DNA of 64,000 bases from Ailurus styani (GCA_002007465.1 LNAC01000032.1:5156287-5220286); one strand, 5' to 3'. Positions 22,950 through 35,830 are shown, counted from the stretch's first letter. The notes: a model not told the origin generated them from the letters alone. Numbers and translations: made by a program.

Positions 22950-23325
22950 TTTTGCCTTTTTATGTGAATAACTCATTTCAGTACCACAGAATTATTTTAA
23001 GTGTAAATAACGTACAATGTCATGTTAGTTGCAAGTGTACAACAGTGATTTGACAATTCTATACATTACAGGAAGCTCACTAAGATAAATGGTTACCATC
23101 TGTCACCAGAAAACATTATTACAGTGTTATTGACTATAGCCTCTATGCTGTACTCTTCATCCCTGTGACTTATTTACTTTGTAACTGGAAGTTTGTACTC
23201 TTAATGCCCTTCACCTATTCTACCCATCCCTCCCCTGCCACCCCTCTGACAAACACCAGTTCTCTGTATTTGACTATGCTTCTGATTCTTGTTCTGTCTT
23301 TTAAGATTCCACATTCTTGACTCAC
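22950..23325 (-). repeat. old L1 3' UTR fossil
   Basis: The motifs 'gcaagtgtacaacagtgatt', 'ggttaccatctgtcacc', 'gttattgactatagcctcta' and 'gtaactggaagtttgtac', then 'cacctattctaccc' and 'caaacaccagttctctgtat', follow the reverse complement of an older mammalian L1 3' UTR (L1M type). Confidence 0.75.
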
Positions 23326-23403
23326 AATTTTTTCCCTGAAATTTTCATACAAATCTCCCCACTGTTTCCTGTATCTATTGCACTCATTGAAAAGCTCAGG
23401 GAT

Positions 23404-23735
23404 GGGGTGCCTGTGTGGCTCAGTCAGTTAAGCATCTGCCTTTGGCTCAGGTCACCATCCCAGGGTCCTGGGATGGAGCCCTGAGTCAGGCTTCCTCCTC
23501 ATGAAGAGTCTGATTCTCCCTCTCCCTCTGCCCCTCTCCACCATTCTTATGTGCCTGCTGGTGCTTGGAAGCTTTCTCTCTCTCTCTCTCTGTCTCCTGC
23601 CCACCTGCCCTCCCTCACCTTCTCTCTCCCTCTCCCCCTCCCCCACCCTGTACCTCCCTGCCTCTTGCTCTCACTGGCTCACTCATTCAGGCTCTCTTAA
23701 ATAAATAAATAAAAATCTTAAAAAAATGAAACATA
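23404..23735 (+). mobile_element. older CAN-SINE with expanded CT tract
   Basis: Head 'ggggtgcctgtgtggctcag', body 'gcatctgcctttggctcagg', 'cagggtcctgggatggagcc', a long CT/C-rich expansion (about 23,515-23,665), then aaataaataaat and the A tail. A short duplication around ctcaggga lies on both sides. The gcatctgcctttgg variant is an older caniform type. Confidence 0.85.
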
Positions 23736-23739
23736 AAAC

Positions 23740-26700
23740 ACCTCAGGGACAGCCTCATCACCCCCCAAACCCTTACCCCAATATCTCCTCATGATATAAC
23801 CAAGTATTCATTATTTTGCTATTTTTCTTAGTAGATTGTGAGCCCTTTTGATTCAATTGATTCTTTCCTCAGGTTAGGAAAATATTCTGTCTTTTTATGT
23901 CCTACATTTTGTTTTAAGTCAGGTACAAAGATGTCCAAAAACATGTATTAAACTAATACTCATTCACATCTTAAATATCTAGGCTGTTTTTCATATATAT
24001 CACCTATTTCACTGCTGTTATCTTTTTAATCTGTGTTTAATACTTTAAACAGTATTTACAGGGCTATTGGTGGCCTTTTCTTTTTAGCAGTTAAGGTGTT
24101 TAACTGAATTCTGTTAAATTTTCATTGATTTATCAGTCCGAGGGGTATGCGGGGGAAGATAAATACATCTACAGGAAAACATGATTTTTACAGTTTGATT
24201 ACTTGGAACTGCTTTAGTAAGGCCTAAGGCCACATTTCTTATAATCCAGGAATATAATGCCAAGAGAGCCAGCCTTGTTGGTAGAAATCTAGAATGCTCT
24301 TATAGTTTAACAGAGTGTATTCCAGTTGGAAAGTTCTGCTACATTGGTGAGAAACAAGATCAGAGAACCTTCCATTGTAGGTTTTTAGTTGGTACTGGCC
24401 CTTGTTTGTGCCGGTGATAGGACACCAAGTGGAGAAGGGCCAGCCTCACCTCTAGCTCTCTCACCTTTAATTTAGAAATATTTGGTTTTGGTTGTGTTTC
24501 TCCCCTCCCTGCCCCCCAGGATTTCCTTAGTTCTCCCATGTGTCCCATTACTACTCTTGGGGAAGGAGAATTATGCATACATGGAGCCCTTCTAGCTAAT
24601 ACTTTCATTATAAGCAGCAAAAATCCTTGAGGCTTTTGCCATACTATGTTGAGGAGACACCCACGTGCTTGTGTGTGATCTGGGGGATGGAATTTCAGGA
24701 TCTGTTTCCCCCTATTTCTAGTGTGTCTTTTTGTGTGCAAGAGTTGAAAACATAAATACATTTCCTAGATACTCTCTCAGCTGGAGTTCTAAATGGGACT
24801 TAGGTTTCTCCTTCAGATGCATTTGCATGTTACTTGGAAGAGAGGAGTGAGGTGCTGGCTGTTCTGACTTCTGCTGGCAAATGCCATGCTGGGGTATCCA
24901 GTTTTGTGGTGGCTTCCTCATTAAGGGGTCTCAGCCTCCAAGGTTTGCAGGTCAGTGCCTGACGACCAAGCTGTCATTTCCTTCCTAGCTCGGTTCTGCA
25001 GTACTTTTCTCTATCATTTTTGAAAACTTGCCTGCTGCTTCAGTTTTCTAATGATTCTGATAGCCATCTAATATGCTGTACGAACTCTTGCTGCTAAAGT
25101 TAATTAAATTCACTAACTGCTTCTGGAGTTCGACCAATGTGAACTTCAAGGTAGGATTTTTCCCTATTCTTATTTTTCCTTTAGGATTTAGCTTAGTTTC
25201 TAGGAAGGATTTTGGATATGTTACCATACCACTATCTTGTCAGAAAATTCTTTTAAAATATTCTTATGTATTTCTTTAATGAATAGTCTTTATGTATTTC
25301 AGATCAGTTATAAAATTCCAGATATTTAATCAAAGCAGCCCCTGTGTTTATTCTCATTTGCATCTTTGGAAGTTTGCTTAGGAAGTAAGATAATTTTTTG
25401 GAGATTACATATGTGCCCTACATCTTCAAAGCCTTGATGGTGGTATAAATCCCATTTTACTATAAACCAGAAAACCTCTGTATGAATCACCATTTTCTGT
25501 TAGTGTGTTTTGTAAAAGGCTTAATTTTATAACCATTCTGAGTTCTTGATGCCATGTGGTTTTTATTTTTCTTAAAGTGCTTTCACTTTAAGTGTTGTTC
25601 ATTTTCTTACTCTCATTGTCTTACCCTCATGGAGCTTAGTGTGATGGCAGAAATTGAAGTAAACAGACTGATAGAACAGACATGTGCTTTCTCTGTGTAT
25701 GCATCTCTCAGATTCGAGAGTATAGAAGGGGTGGGAAGGAAGACTTCCTGTAGGATGAATATGTAAACTGATTTTGAAGAAGCTGCAGGCTTTAGCCTAG
25801 TATAAAAGGAGGATGACAGTGAATGACATAGGTAGAAGAGCAATGTTTGAGAAGTTCAGAGATTCTGATGTGAGAAAAACATGGGTTCTATAAACTTCAG
25901 GCAATTCGTGGGACCAGGGCTCAGGAGAAGTCCTAGTGACCAAATTAATAGAAGGTTTGTGTGTTTTACTTTCTAGTGTGAACAGAACCCAAGGTCCCAT
26001 ACGGCCCAGTTTCTTTATGGAGTGGCAGGTAACAAACCTCAGTCTAATCACAGAAGGGCATTAAGTAGTTCTGATTCCTACTTAAGTTTCTCAGAAGAAC
26101 ACTAAAATTCTCATCTGTCTCCAACCCCAATTCCTATTTTTGAACACCTCAAGACTGGCCCTGCGTCTCTCATTCTCCAGTTTTTTCCTGGCACCAACCT
26201 TTTATTTCTCTCTTCTCTCTGCCCCTCATCCCTGCCCACTTCCTTTCTCGTCTCCTTATTCAGTTTTCTTAAGTTCTTTGAGTCTTTCTCCTTCTCTGGC
26301 TATTTCTTTGACTAACCACTGTATCTGACATCTCAAAAGACCTAAAACAACCCTGCAGGAGGTAGAACTTTCTTCAGGGGGCAGGAACTGAGAGCTGACA
26401 GGAAGTGTGTGCATCCAGTGGTCATAGGAACTTGGACTTTAGAACTTGGACACTTAGGAATTTTGACTTTATTCTGAAACCTGTGACAGACATGGAAGGA
26501 CTTATAATCAAGGAGTGACATTGCATTTTAGAATGTTTACTTTCATAAAATTGTCAAACATAGGCAGTTAACATAGATCAGTTACATAAACCTGCTAAGT
26601 GCTTAGCCTTTATTTATTAAATTTATGTATATTCAGACTCCTCTGCCCTAACATAGGATATAAAGGAATTTGTAATTCCAGATTAACTTTAAATAACTTG

Positions 26701-26780
26701 GCTAAATATAAAATGAAAATTGAGGCCAAGGAAAAATCTCTCCGCAAAAATAAGTGTTATGAAAAAAAAGTATTATGTTT
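23740..26780. other. non-coding DNA, no gene recognised
   Basis: The 133-codon minus-strand frame at 24,360-24,761 shows no domain, and a neighbouring minus-strand frame is equally featureless. Parts of 25,610-25,800 and 26,430-26,560 ('gactttattctgaaacctgt', 'caaggagtgacattgca') resemble a degraded ancient repeat that I cannot name. Nothing else was recognised. Confidence 0.45.
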
Positions 26781-26786
26781 TCTTTG

Positions 26787-26979
26787 TTTTTTAAAGATTT
26801 TATTTATTTACTTGACAGAGAGAGAGAGACCACAAGTAGGCAGAGAGGCAGGCAGAGAGAGAGGGGGAAGCAGGCTCTCTGCCGAGCAGATAGCCCGATG
26901 TGGGGCTCGATCCCAGGACCCTGGGACCATACCCGAGCTGAAGGCAGAGGCTTAACCCACTGAGCCACCCAGGCGCCCT
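26787..26979 (-). mobile_element. CAN-SINE, young mustelid-type
   Basis: Minus-strand copy with 'ttaaagattttatttattta', 'agtaggcagagaggcaggca', 'gtggggctcgatcccaggac' and head 'tgagccacccaggcgccc'. Duplications gtattatgttttctttg (26,770-26,786) and gtaatatggtttctttg (26,980-26,996) match at 15 of 17 positions. Confidence 0.93.
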
Positions 26980-27449
26980 GTAATATGGTTTCTTTGATTC
27001 AGCTTCAAGCTTATACCCAGGTTGCCGAGTTTCCCAACTAGAAAGAGAAATATATAGGGAGAAGGAACTATTTCCGCATAAGGAATGTCTTCCAACCTTG
27101 AATCACATGGGAGCTTTTAATGACTGGTGCACAGAATATTAGACCTATCAACCTTAACATGTAATAGCAATTATGGCCATGACTTTCAAAGATGGTTTCC
27201 TAGGGTTGTTTTGAGAAGTTAAGGACTATATATATAATAAAATGTAAATTTAATGTCAGAGGCTGTAACGACTGAATATAAAACTTTCTAGTGTGTAAAA
27301 TTCAGGGATATGTACTAGATTTCTGGAGTGTGAATTGTTTGCATATCCATTACCTTTCCTGTATCTGTTAACCTTTCAGATTTGTACAAGGAGTAACTAT
27401 GGAGTTAGACATACAATATTTTCAACTAGAAGGATTTTAAAGCAGATTT

Positions 27450-27735
27450 TTAAAAATTTATTAACATATAATGTACTATTTATTTCAGGGGTACAGGTCT
27501 GTGAATCGTCAGTCTTACACAGTTCACAGCATTCACCATAGCACATACCCTCCCCAATGTCCATCACCCAGCCACCCTATCCCTACAATCCCCCCCCCCC
27601 AGTTTGTTTCCTGAGATTGTGTCTCCCATGGTTTGTCTCCCTCTATGGTTTCATCATGTTTCATTTTTCCTTCCCTTCCCCTATGATGTTTGTCTTGTTT
27701 TTCAAGTTCCTCATATCAGTGAAATCATATGATTC
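27450..27735 (-). mobile_element. 5'-truncated L1 3' end
   Basis: 'ttattaacatataatgtact', 'caggggtacaggtctgtgaa', a long C run at the G-rich tract position (about 27,588-27,600) and 'tttgtctccctctatggttt', ending just inside the ORF2 stop region ('cctcatatcagtgaaatcat'). I could not find a convincing duplication. Confidence 0.85.
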
Positions 27736-27749
27736 ATTGGCCGTGGTTT

Positions 27750-30700
27750 CATGATTCTAATAAGAAGAGAAAGGTGAGCTTGGTGCTTGGAAAGCTATCA
27801 AGGAAGATGTGCTACTTGAAGGAAGGATAGTTGGGTTTAGAGAAGTACTGTAATAAACCAAATAGAGATAAAAACACTAACAAAATCCAAGAGATGTGTC
27901 ATGATCAAATTCTTGTGAGAAGGGGAGAGCTCACCCTTGGGGGATAAAGGAAAATACTCTGCTGAATGAAATTGATCAGACCTGTTTTTTTGTTTAAGTC
28001 ACCGGGGATACACAAGCTACCAATCTATGTAGTGTAAAGTGAAGGGGGGACAATTTGGCAAAACTTAGTGATAGAGAAAACAATTACATGTTTCACATTC
28101 ATTAGGCTGAAATTTTTTTGCTATTTTTACACCTCAAGTCTATTATAGTTCCCCTTTTTGCTACACTACAATATTGAAATGTACTTATTTTTAACTTTCA
28201 GGTCAACATTAAATATCAACTCATCAGAAATTATAGTTGTACACATGAGAATGTTTTACAAGTTTCAAAAGGAGAAACTTTTAAAAATGTACTTTAGAGA
28301 TAATAAAATAGAATTCCTGGTCTTTTGTACCCCCCCTTTTTTAAAAAGCAGGAATATTCTAAAGATTATCTCAATCTTAGAACTGCAGAGAAAACTTTGA
28401 TATTTAAATTTGGTTCAGGAAAAAAATGTGAATTCTAGATCATAAAGTCCTATGGCAACGAAGGTATAATTTTCTTAAAAATATGTTTTAACAGGAATAT
28501 TTTCATGCAAAGCATCTTATTTTTCTCTGAAAGTCATGCTTTTTCCAGCAACCAGTAATTTCATTTTAGTATTTTAATCAGTATTTTTCTCTTTTCCACC
28601 ATCTGTTGATCATGGTGGAGAATTTGAACTTGACACTGTTTAGCCATGCAGATCTTGAAATTAGTATGTCTTTCTCAATGGGGACATCATTTGAATAGGG
28701 AATCAAACTATTGACTCAGTATAGAAATACTGAAGAAGCAGTTCACTGTGACATCATAAAACATTCAAAATGAAAATTACAAGGAAGTTGCAAAGGAAAG
28801 AAAATGTCTTAAGGTTCAAACCCTCAAGAAAAATTCAATAAAACTAGAGAGGTAATTTTCCATGATTCTAATAATGACTCCTTGTTAAGCTTTAAACTGA
28901 AAAGAAAGCATTGGGGGTTTTGTTTTGTTGTTCATTGTTTTGTTTTTTTGCTTTTCATTTGTGTTTTTTTAATTTGGTTGTTTTACTTAAAGTTTAAAGA
29001 CTATAAATGAAATGAAACACAATTTAACCACTTTTTAAAATTTTCGCAGATGATTCTAATGCCCTGCCAAAGTTGAGAAATCCTACTTTCCTCTTGACAC
29101 ATGATCTTCTTTTTGGCTTACTTAGCCAGGATTCCTGAAAGTAAAACATTTCTTAATTTCATATCAAGCCAATATTAGAAAATATCTGTGTTAAAAAGTC
29201 TTTTCCTGGGAAACGGGGGTTTTTAGCTACTGTGCCCTTGGTTGTTCTGTTCTACTCTAGCAATTTTCTGTGAATTACTCTACCTCTTCTGTAAATCATC
29301 CTCTATTACTTCCCATCACTTCCTAACTCTTGACTCTGTAACTTCATCATTTTGACAACTATTACTTTCCTCACCTCAAAATGCTACTTCTCCTCCTTTA
29401 TCTTTACTTTTGGCTCCTAGTTCAACTTTGGCTGTCTTCACTCTCTTCGTTAAGCAGCTCTGACCCATTGCCATCCCACAGGCTTCTGTTCTGCCCACAG
29501 AGTATTCAAACAGAGCTGCTGTTGGAGATTGTGAAGTCTTGGCTCCTGCTTGGAGAAACTTCCATTCTTTTATCCATCCTGCCAAATCCCTGTCTACATG
29601 TAAAATGTAGTGTGAATTTTGCTTCCTGATGAAATGATAAAAATACCAGTTACCCTCCCCCAATCAAGTGAAAACCAGTCTTTATAATAAAGGACATTAT
29701 TCTAGATAATATGGCTGGGTTTTGCCAATTTTGTAAGGGTACCTCAATGACGACTTTAGAAATCCTCCAAGTAGAAAAAAAAAACACTTGAAAGTATTTG
29801 CTATAAAAATAATCATAAAAACATTCTGAAATCTTCAAATAAGATAAACATTCTAAGGCTTACATATTTGACAACTGGTATTATATTTTATTCAGTGAAT
29901 TTTATGTAGAGTTTGGTTCAATGTGTTTTTTCTCTTGCCATGCCTAGGCTACTCTCACAGTGAGTTAAAGGGACTTAAATGTTCTCTAATGCTGTAATAA
30001 GAAACAAACAATTTATAAGCATACGAATGGGCCATACGGCTTGGCTTCAGCACCTGTGAGGAAAAACTTGTGTTTATTCACCGAGCACATCAACAATGAA
30101 TCCAGAATGGGACTTCAGTATGAAAATTCCCAGCAGGAAGTGTGCATTAAGAGTACCAAAAATGAAGCAGGTGATATTTTTCTCCCTGTCAATTTTGATT
30201 GAACTTCATTCAATAGCATGTTTGCTTCTGCAAAGCACAAAGTTCAGAAAGAGATGTAGACATCCTTAGGTGTTCAGGGGAGAATAACCATGAGGAGGAG
30301 ATCTCAAGAGGAACAAGTCAATGAATATGGCTATTTGGATGACAAAAGAGAGACTTTACCAGGGGACCTGTTCAGTGTTTTCAGATATTTGAAGGGCTCA
30401 TGTGTGAAAGCTCCACCCAACATCTTCTGCAGATGCTTAGGGGGAGAGGCTAGGGACATAGGATGCATTTAAAAGGGTGTGAAGAAGAATTCATGGTATA
30501 AAAAATCATGATCTCCAAGAGAACATTTCTGATTCCAGGATATACATGACTTTACTACACATTGATTTCTTAGTGAATTGTCTCCCAGTTAATTTAGAAT
30601 TTAACAATGGGCTATTTATTTCTTCTTTACAACAAGTTCTGTAATCTTAAGTTATTTAAGTTATCTTGGACTCTGTTCCTCATCTTAGCCACATAGTAAG

Positions 30701-31270
30701 TGTAAGTGTAAGACATGATTATCATTGTTGCCTAGCAAAGACATTTTAAAAAGTTCAATCCTTAACATTATTTAATGTGTACAGAAAAGAAAAATGATTT
30801 TAACGATCTGGGACAAGTTGTTCTGATAAGTGAGTGAATAACGAGGTTAAATTTCCAATATCCTAGCCTTATCTGTACATATAATTTGAGTAAATTACCT
30901 CTACCCATTGAAATGCACATCTGAGGAAAATACTGTAGATGAGTATCAAGTATCATTACTCAGGGCAAATGCAGGAACAGAGGCACAATTATTTCCCTTG
31001 ATGGGCAAAGCTGAATTCAGATGGGCATCTTCTTTGGAAAAGCTATTCCTTTCATATACAGTGTGAGATAATCAGGAAAAAAAAAAACCCCTGAAAAAAA
31101 TTGTTTGAATTTTTCATTGCTTTATTTTAAAAGCTTTGAAAATGAGTAAATACTAAGATTTCCTTAGTTAACCGTTTCTGAAAGCAGTAGGTGTGGGCAA
31201 CATTAAAACAGGTGTAAAGAAAACATTAAAATATAAAGAAAATATCTCTTATGAGGCCTTGCAACTTCAG
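27750..31270. other. non-coding DNA, no gene recognised
   Basis: A MER5-like scrap may lie at about 29,040-29,085 ('cagatgattctaatgccctg', 'agttgagaaatcc'). T-rich low complexity occupies about 28,916-28,992. No coding signature was seen. Confidence 0.45.
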
Positions 31271-31287
31271 AAGTATTTACAACTGAG

Positions 31288-31447
31288 GAATGCCTGGGTA
31301 GCTCAGTTAAGTCTTTCCCTTCGGCTCAGGTCATGATCCCAGGGTCCTGGGATCAAGTCCCACAATCAGGCTCCCTGCTCAGCAGGCAGCCTGTTTCTTC
31401 CTCCTGCTCCCCCTGCTTGTGCTTTCTCACTCTCTATCAAAATCTTA
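31288..31447 (+). mobile_element. older CAN-SINE
   Basis: Head 'gaatgcctgggtagctcag', body 'cttcggctcaggtcatgatc', 'ccagggtcctgggatcaagt', end 'tctatcaaaatctta'. Flanks aagtatttacaactgag (31,271-31,287) and aagtattgacatccgag (31,448-31,464) match at 13 of 17 positions, fitting an old insertion. Confidence 0.85.
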
Positions 31448-31487
31448 AAGTATTGACATCCGAGATAGAACCTGGCAATGTGCACAT

Positions 31488-31877
31488 AGATTAATACCAT
31501 TTTTTCTTATTAAGAGATGGCCCAGACTGGATACTCTAGTCCTCCTAACTGAAACAACAAATATGCAAATAAGATGGAAAAAAAGCCATAAAAATTTCAG
31601 AATAAAGGACAATAACTGAAATCCTATGCAGATAAAGTCACTATATATATATATATATATATNAATAAATTAAAAAAAATCTTTAAAAAAAAAAAAAAAA
31701 AGATTAATACCATTTTTTCTTATTAAGAGATGGCCCAGACTGGATACTCTAGTCCTCCTAACTGAAACAACAAATATGCAAATAAGATGGAAAAAAAGCC
31801 ATAAAAATTTCAGAATAAAGGACAATAACTGAAATCCTATGCAGATAAAGTCACTATATATATATATATATATATAT
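31488..31877. repeat. 175-bp perfect direct repeat around a single N
   Basis: The block from agattaataccatttttt to the (TA)n run is present at 31,488-31,662 and again from 31,701, with no difference that I can find. Between them lie one N (31,663) and a SINE-like tail (aataaattaaaaaaaatctt followed by an A run). The second copy continues into unique sequence; the first stops in the (TA)n run at the N. This is more likely an assembly artefact than a real duplication. Confidence 0.9.
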
Positions 31878-31984
31878 TTAGGTACTTTATTTCACTTATG
31901 CTGATAGCGCTCTAGAACACTGGGTTTCTTGCTTCTCACAGAACAGGATTAAGAGGCCTGACTTAAAGTTTTTGGTATTTCTAG

Positions 31985-32285
31985 AATTTTCCAGACTTCT
32001 TAGAATCTCAGTAAAAGTATTAATGCTTCAGTCCCAGAGACTCATATTTAATTGGTTTGGGGTGGGGCCCAGATCCTGGTAATTCTTTTTCTTTCAAATT
32101 AATTAATTAATTTTTAAATTCACATATAATATATAATTTTTTCAGGGGTAAAGGTCTGTGATTCATCAGTCTTACAGAATTCGCAGCACTTACCATAGCA
32201 CACACCCTAGATCCTGGTAATTCTTAAAGTTCCCCAGTTTTTCTAGTGTCCTTCCAAGGTTGGGAAAACTGCTCTAGTGTAGACT
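31985..32285 (+). repeat. MER5-type fossil interrupted by an L1 end
   Basis: 'cagagactcatatttaattg', 'gtttggggtggggcccagat' and 'cctggtaattct', then after the L1 insert 'ttaaagttccccagttttt' and 'tgggaaaactgctct'. The layout follows the MER5-class centre and right end. Confidence 0.55.
32088..32208 (-). mobile_element. very short L1 3' end with exact TSD
   Basis: About 120 bp of L1 3' UTR in reverse ('caggggtaaaggtctgtgat', 'cttaccatagcacacaccc'). The exact 17-bp duplication agatcctggtaattctt lies at 32,071-32,087 and 32,209-32,225. Confidence 0.9.
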
Positions 32286-32369
32286 TTTGTTGTTATTAAC
32301 AACCACCTCCTCAACTGGTGAGGCTTGGTTTCCTATGCAGAACAGCACTGTTTCTTACTCTGTATCTTG

Positions 32370-32965
32370 GAGCACATATCTATTTCATGAATTTGTCAAA
32401 TCTCTGTTGGTGACTCCAAATCACTACAATCCTGTCTCTTATCTGAGGTCTTGAACTGTATCACCAAATACTTATTGGATATTTTTATTTAAATGTATTC
32501 CCTCAAACTCCCCATTAGCATTAGCAGTCCCTTCTGTGAAAGCCTGCAATCATCTTTGACCTCACTTCCTCCTCCAGAATTCCTTTCCTCTCCTTCTGAC
32601 TCCTTCCTTTATGTAGAACTCTTCAGACTTTCCTACCTGGAGTCTATCCCTTTACCCCAGGCTCTCACTAGCTGGCATGGTTATTATTTGTAACAGCTTT
32701 CTGGCCTTCCCAAATGTAGGCCGTCTTTCTGACATTTGATGTATCCTCTGTATGCCTAGAAGATGAATTTAAGCATTGCTTTAATTTCATTCCCACTTTC
32801 CATTGATTCCTATTTTTTAAAAAATTTTTTGCCATGTCAAAGTTCTGCATAATTTGACCTAAGACTTCCCACCTAACATTGTTTAATGCCGTTCTTTTTT
32901 TTCCTGGAAAGTCTGTCATGTATGCTACACAGCATGCTTTGATTAATTCAGTGTTTCCCAAAGTT
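32370..32965 (+). repeat. probable L2 LINE fossil
   Basis: The run 'catctttgacctcacttcct', 'ctcactagctggcatggtta' and 'gtaacagctttctggccttc' parallels the L2 region 'catccttgactcctccct' followed by 'tgcaatagcctcctaactgg'. It is strongly diverged, so the assignment is tentative. Confidence 0.45.
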
Positions 32966-32969
32966 GATG

Positions 32970-35321
32970 CTTCTCACTGATGACACTTGAAATGATTTTG
33001 GGTGGTATATGAATACACTTCAAGAATGTTTAGTTATATATTTAAGTTTAATGTAAACTAGAAAAATGCACATGTACTTCAAATCTATGATTTGACAGAT
33101 TTTTATGACTTAGACTAAAGTAAATATTCAAGTTTTTTAAAGGATCAATTTAAATAAAATGTTAAATATGTAATATGGGAAAAACTGAAGGTAACACATG
33201 AATAGCTGACATCCATAAAAAGAGTGATTTATGTTATTTTCACTTTCTGGAATATGGTGGGACAGATTCTACCCATTCTTTCAGGCCTAATTTAACTTCA
33301 GAAATCTTCATAAAGTCAACCTGCCAAACCTGCTAGAGAGATGTAGAAGGAAGAAGAAAAACAAAAACCATTGGTTTTGACCCAGAACCCTAGTAATGTG
33401 TCAATGCAAAGTTTTGTTGAACAGGGAGCTGATGTGGTATTTCCAGATGGGCTACTCATTTGGGTGGCAAAGGGACAAATAAATAAATAAATAAATAAAG
33501 CTAGAATCAGTACTAAAGGTGAGACCTAGTTGAGCATGTAGGCAACTCCCTCCTAAAAGTTGGATAAGTGCAGACTGAGAAACACCAGAGCTGTAGTCTT
33601 GCCATAACTTTTGTCTTCTTGTGCACCACCGCTTTTCTCCCTCTTCTACAGAAATCCTGCCCTGGTGTGCATCCCAAATGGAGACCAGGGACCAGGAGCT
33701 AGTCTTGGGTGGGAAGGGTGTGAGGCACAGATATGGTAGGTGAGAAAACGTGCCGTGGGCTGCCATAGCTTGTCTGGTTCCTTTATGCTTGAAAAACCAG
33801 TCCTAGAATACTTTGGGGAAGAAGACCAAGGTAGCAATTAATGCTATTCATCCTCCCCCACTCCATAAATAGAGGCTTTTCCCATGGTTGAATCATGGTT
33901 AAATCATAGGATGTTTGTTTTTCTTTTCCTGTACTTTCTCCCTCAGGGATCTCCTACACTCCCACGTCCGCCATGAATGTGCCTGACCAGATGGGCGTCC
34001 AGTAATCACGGTGTCTTTGAGGTATCCCTTCCTTTCCCCCTGGAAATAAATCATTCAACTGTGAAACCAGTTGTTCACAATCATTTTTTAGTGGTTTCAC
34101 TATCAACAAGAGGAAGAAATTCAAGTGAAATTGAGTGTGTGTGTGTACATGCGTGCATGTATGAATGTGTGTTAGTAAAAACTGAACTACGGGTTGAGTG
34201 TCAGGCTTTAATTTTAGCTCTGCCTTTAATAAGATGGGTGTGTGCAACTCATTTCCTCATCAGTAGCATGAAGTGTGGGACTAGAACACCTCTGGTTTTC
34301 TCCCAGCTCAGAGAGAAGAATGCTTTTCTCTTAAGTTTTATAGAGTATTTCCCTGTATTTTCTTAAATCATCTGTGGACTCACTGCCAGATACACTGGAA
34401 TCAAGTCTATGAACTCATGTAAAACCTTGTTTTAGAGGCAGGTAGTTAGGCTTAATCCAACTTCTGACAGTATTCTGGATATTCAGGGGATAAAAGTAGT
34501 TTTATCAGTTCCTGGTTTGAATAAGAAGTGGTGAGTGTTCTGAGAAGTTGGGAGTAGGAGGTGAAAGGGTGTTTTGAAACCTGAAGGTAGGCTGCTTGTT
34601 TACCAAAGCAAGGATATCAAACTTGGTTAAGGAATAATCGTCCTCTGCAGATGGGGTTTGAGAAAATCTAAACACAACCAATTGGGCATTTCTGGAGATC
34701 TGAATAAATCTGGCAGTTTATTCTTCTACCTCAGGGAAAACTTCATATTTTAACATGTGAAGCTCCACCTCCTGCTCAATTCTTCTGGTATTTGAGAGCT
34801 CATAACATTATATATTATACATCCAACTGTTCCATTTCTAGAGAATGCTGACATACTTTAAATGTGTATGGTGTTTTCTAGGGAGTTGAAAAACACTCAA
34901 TTATATGCTATTGGTGTGTGTGTGTGTGGAAAAGTTTGTAACTCTTCATTTTCTTAGGGAAAGCTTAGCATTTAACAACAACAAAATACTCTGAATGTCG
35001 TTCTGCTTGTGTACCTGACAGGTTAGAATTATGCTGAGAGATTTTAATGTGTCCTTTTATTTTTTTCCTGTATTTTCTGTCTTGGCATGAGAAGTACTCT
35101 CTGACAAGCCCTTGTTCTTGGGAACCTGAATGTTGCAAGAGCTCTAATAATGATCATTCCTAACAGACCTCTTTACCATAGGCTATCCTTGCCCTAATGC
35201 CCAGACCACCCATCATTTTCTCAGGAACATGACTCAAAAGTCTTCATTTCAACAATAAATAACACTGTCTAACATTCTGGCTGAAAAGAAGGGTTCTATA
35301 TTCCTGTATCCTGTCCTTCTT
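32970..35321. other. non-coding DNA with small simple repeats
   Basis: (AAAT)n lies at about 33,477-33,499, and short GT runs at about 34,134-34,146 and 34,913-34,928. A MIR-like plus-strand scrap may lie at about 34,175-34,285 ('aattttagctctgcctttaa', 'actcatttcctcatcag'). No gene was recognised; the 129-codon frame at 33,977-34,366 has no supporting feature. Confidence 0.45.
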
Positions 35322-35337
35322 TCCAAGGAAGATTTTT

Positions 35338-35510
35338 TTTTAAGATTTTATTTATTTATTTGACACAGAGAGAGCACAAGTAGACAGAGAGAGAGGGAAA
35401 CATGCTCTCCACCGAGCAGAGAGCCCAATGAGGGACTCGATCCCAGGACCCAGGGATCATGACCTGAGTCAAAGGCACAGTCTTAATCCATTGAACCACC
35501 CTGGCACCCC
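35338..35510 (-). mobile_element. CAN-SINE
   Basis: Minus-strand copy: 'ttaagattttatttatttat', 'gagcagagagcccaatgagg', head 'gaaccaccctggcacccc'. The exact 16-bp duplication tccaaggaagattttt lies at 35,322-35,337 and 35,511-35,526. Confidence 0.93.
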
Positions 35511-35639
35511 TCCAAGGAAGATTTTTAATGAAAAATACTTTGGAAGAAAAATTCCTGTAGGTCCAGGATGGTAATTCTTCTTTTCAAGGTGTTCAGTACT
35601 TATACAAATGAGCATCACAAAATCTTTGTTTTACTCTAT

Positions 35640-35830
35640 TTGAAGAACAGTAATAATAGTAGATATCATTTGTGGGGCAGACAGTGAGCCCTAGTTGGTG
35701 TATTAACTCATACAGTCCTCATAATGAACCCACTGGATCGTGATCCTTGTTTAGCAGATGATGAAATGAGACTCCAAGAGGTTAGTTACCCTGTTGAAGG
35801 TCACACAGCTAATAAACTCTTGCCTCCCTC
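35640..35830 (-). repeat. MIR SINE fossil
   Basis: Reverse MIR pattern: 'tcatacagtcctcataatga', 'gatgatgaaatgagactcca', 'gaggttagttaccctgttga' and 'aggtcacacagctaataaa'. Confidence 0.7.

Noticed and set aside
24360..24761. 133-codon minus-strand ORF
   Set aside because: No recognisable motif, no splice context and no second supporting frame; the length is compatible with chance.
31488..31877. CRISPR-like or true tandem duplication
   Set aside because: There are only two copies, separated by an N and a SINE tail, in a carnivore nuclear context; an assembly join explains it better.
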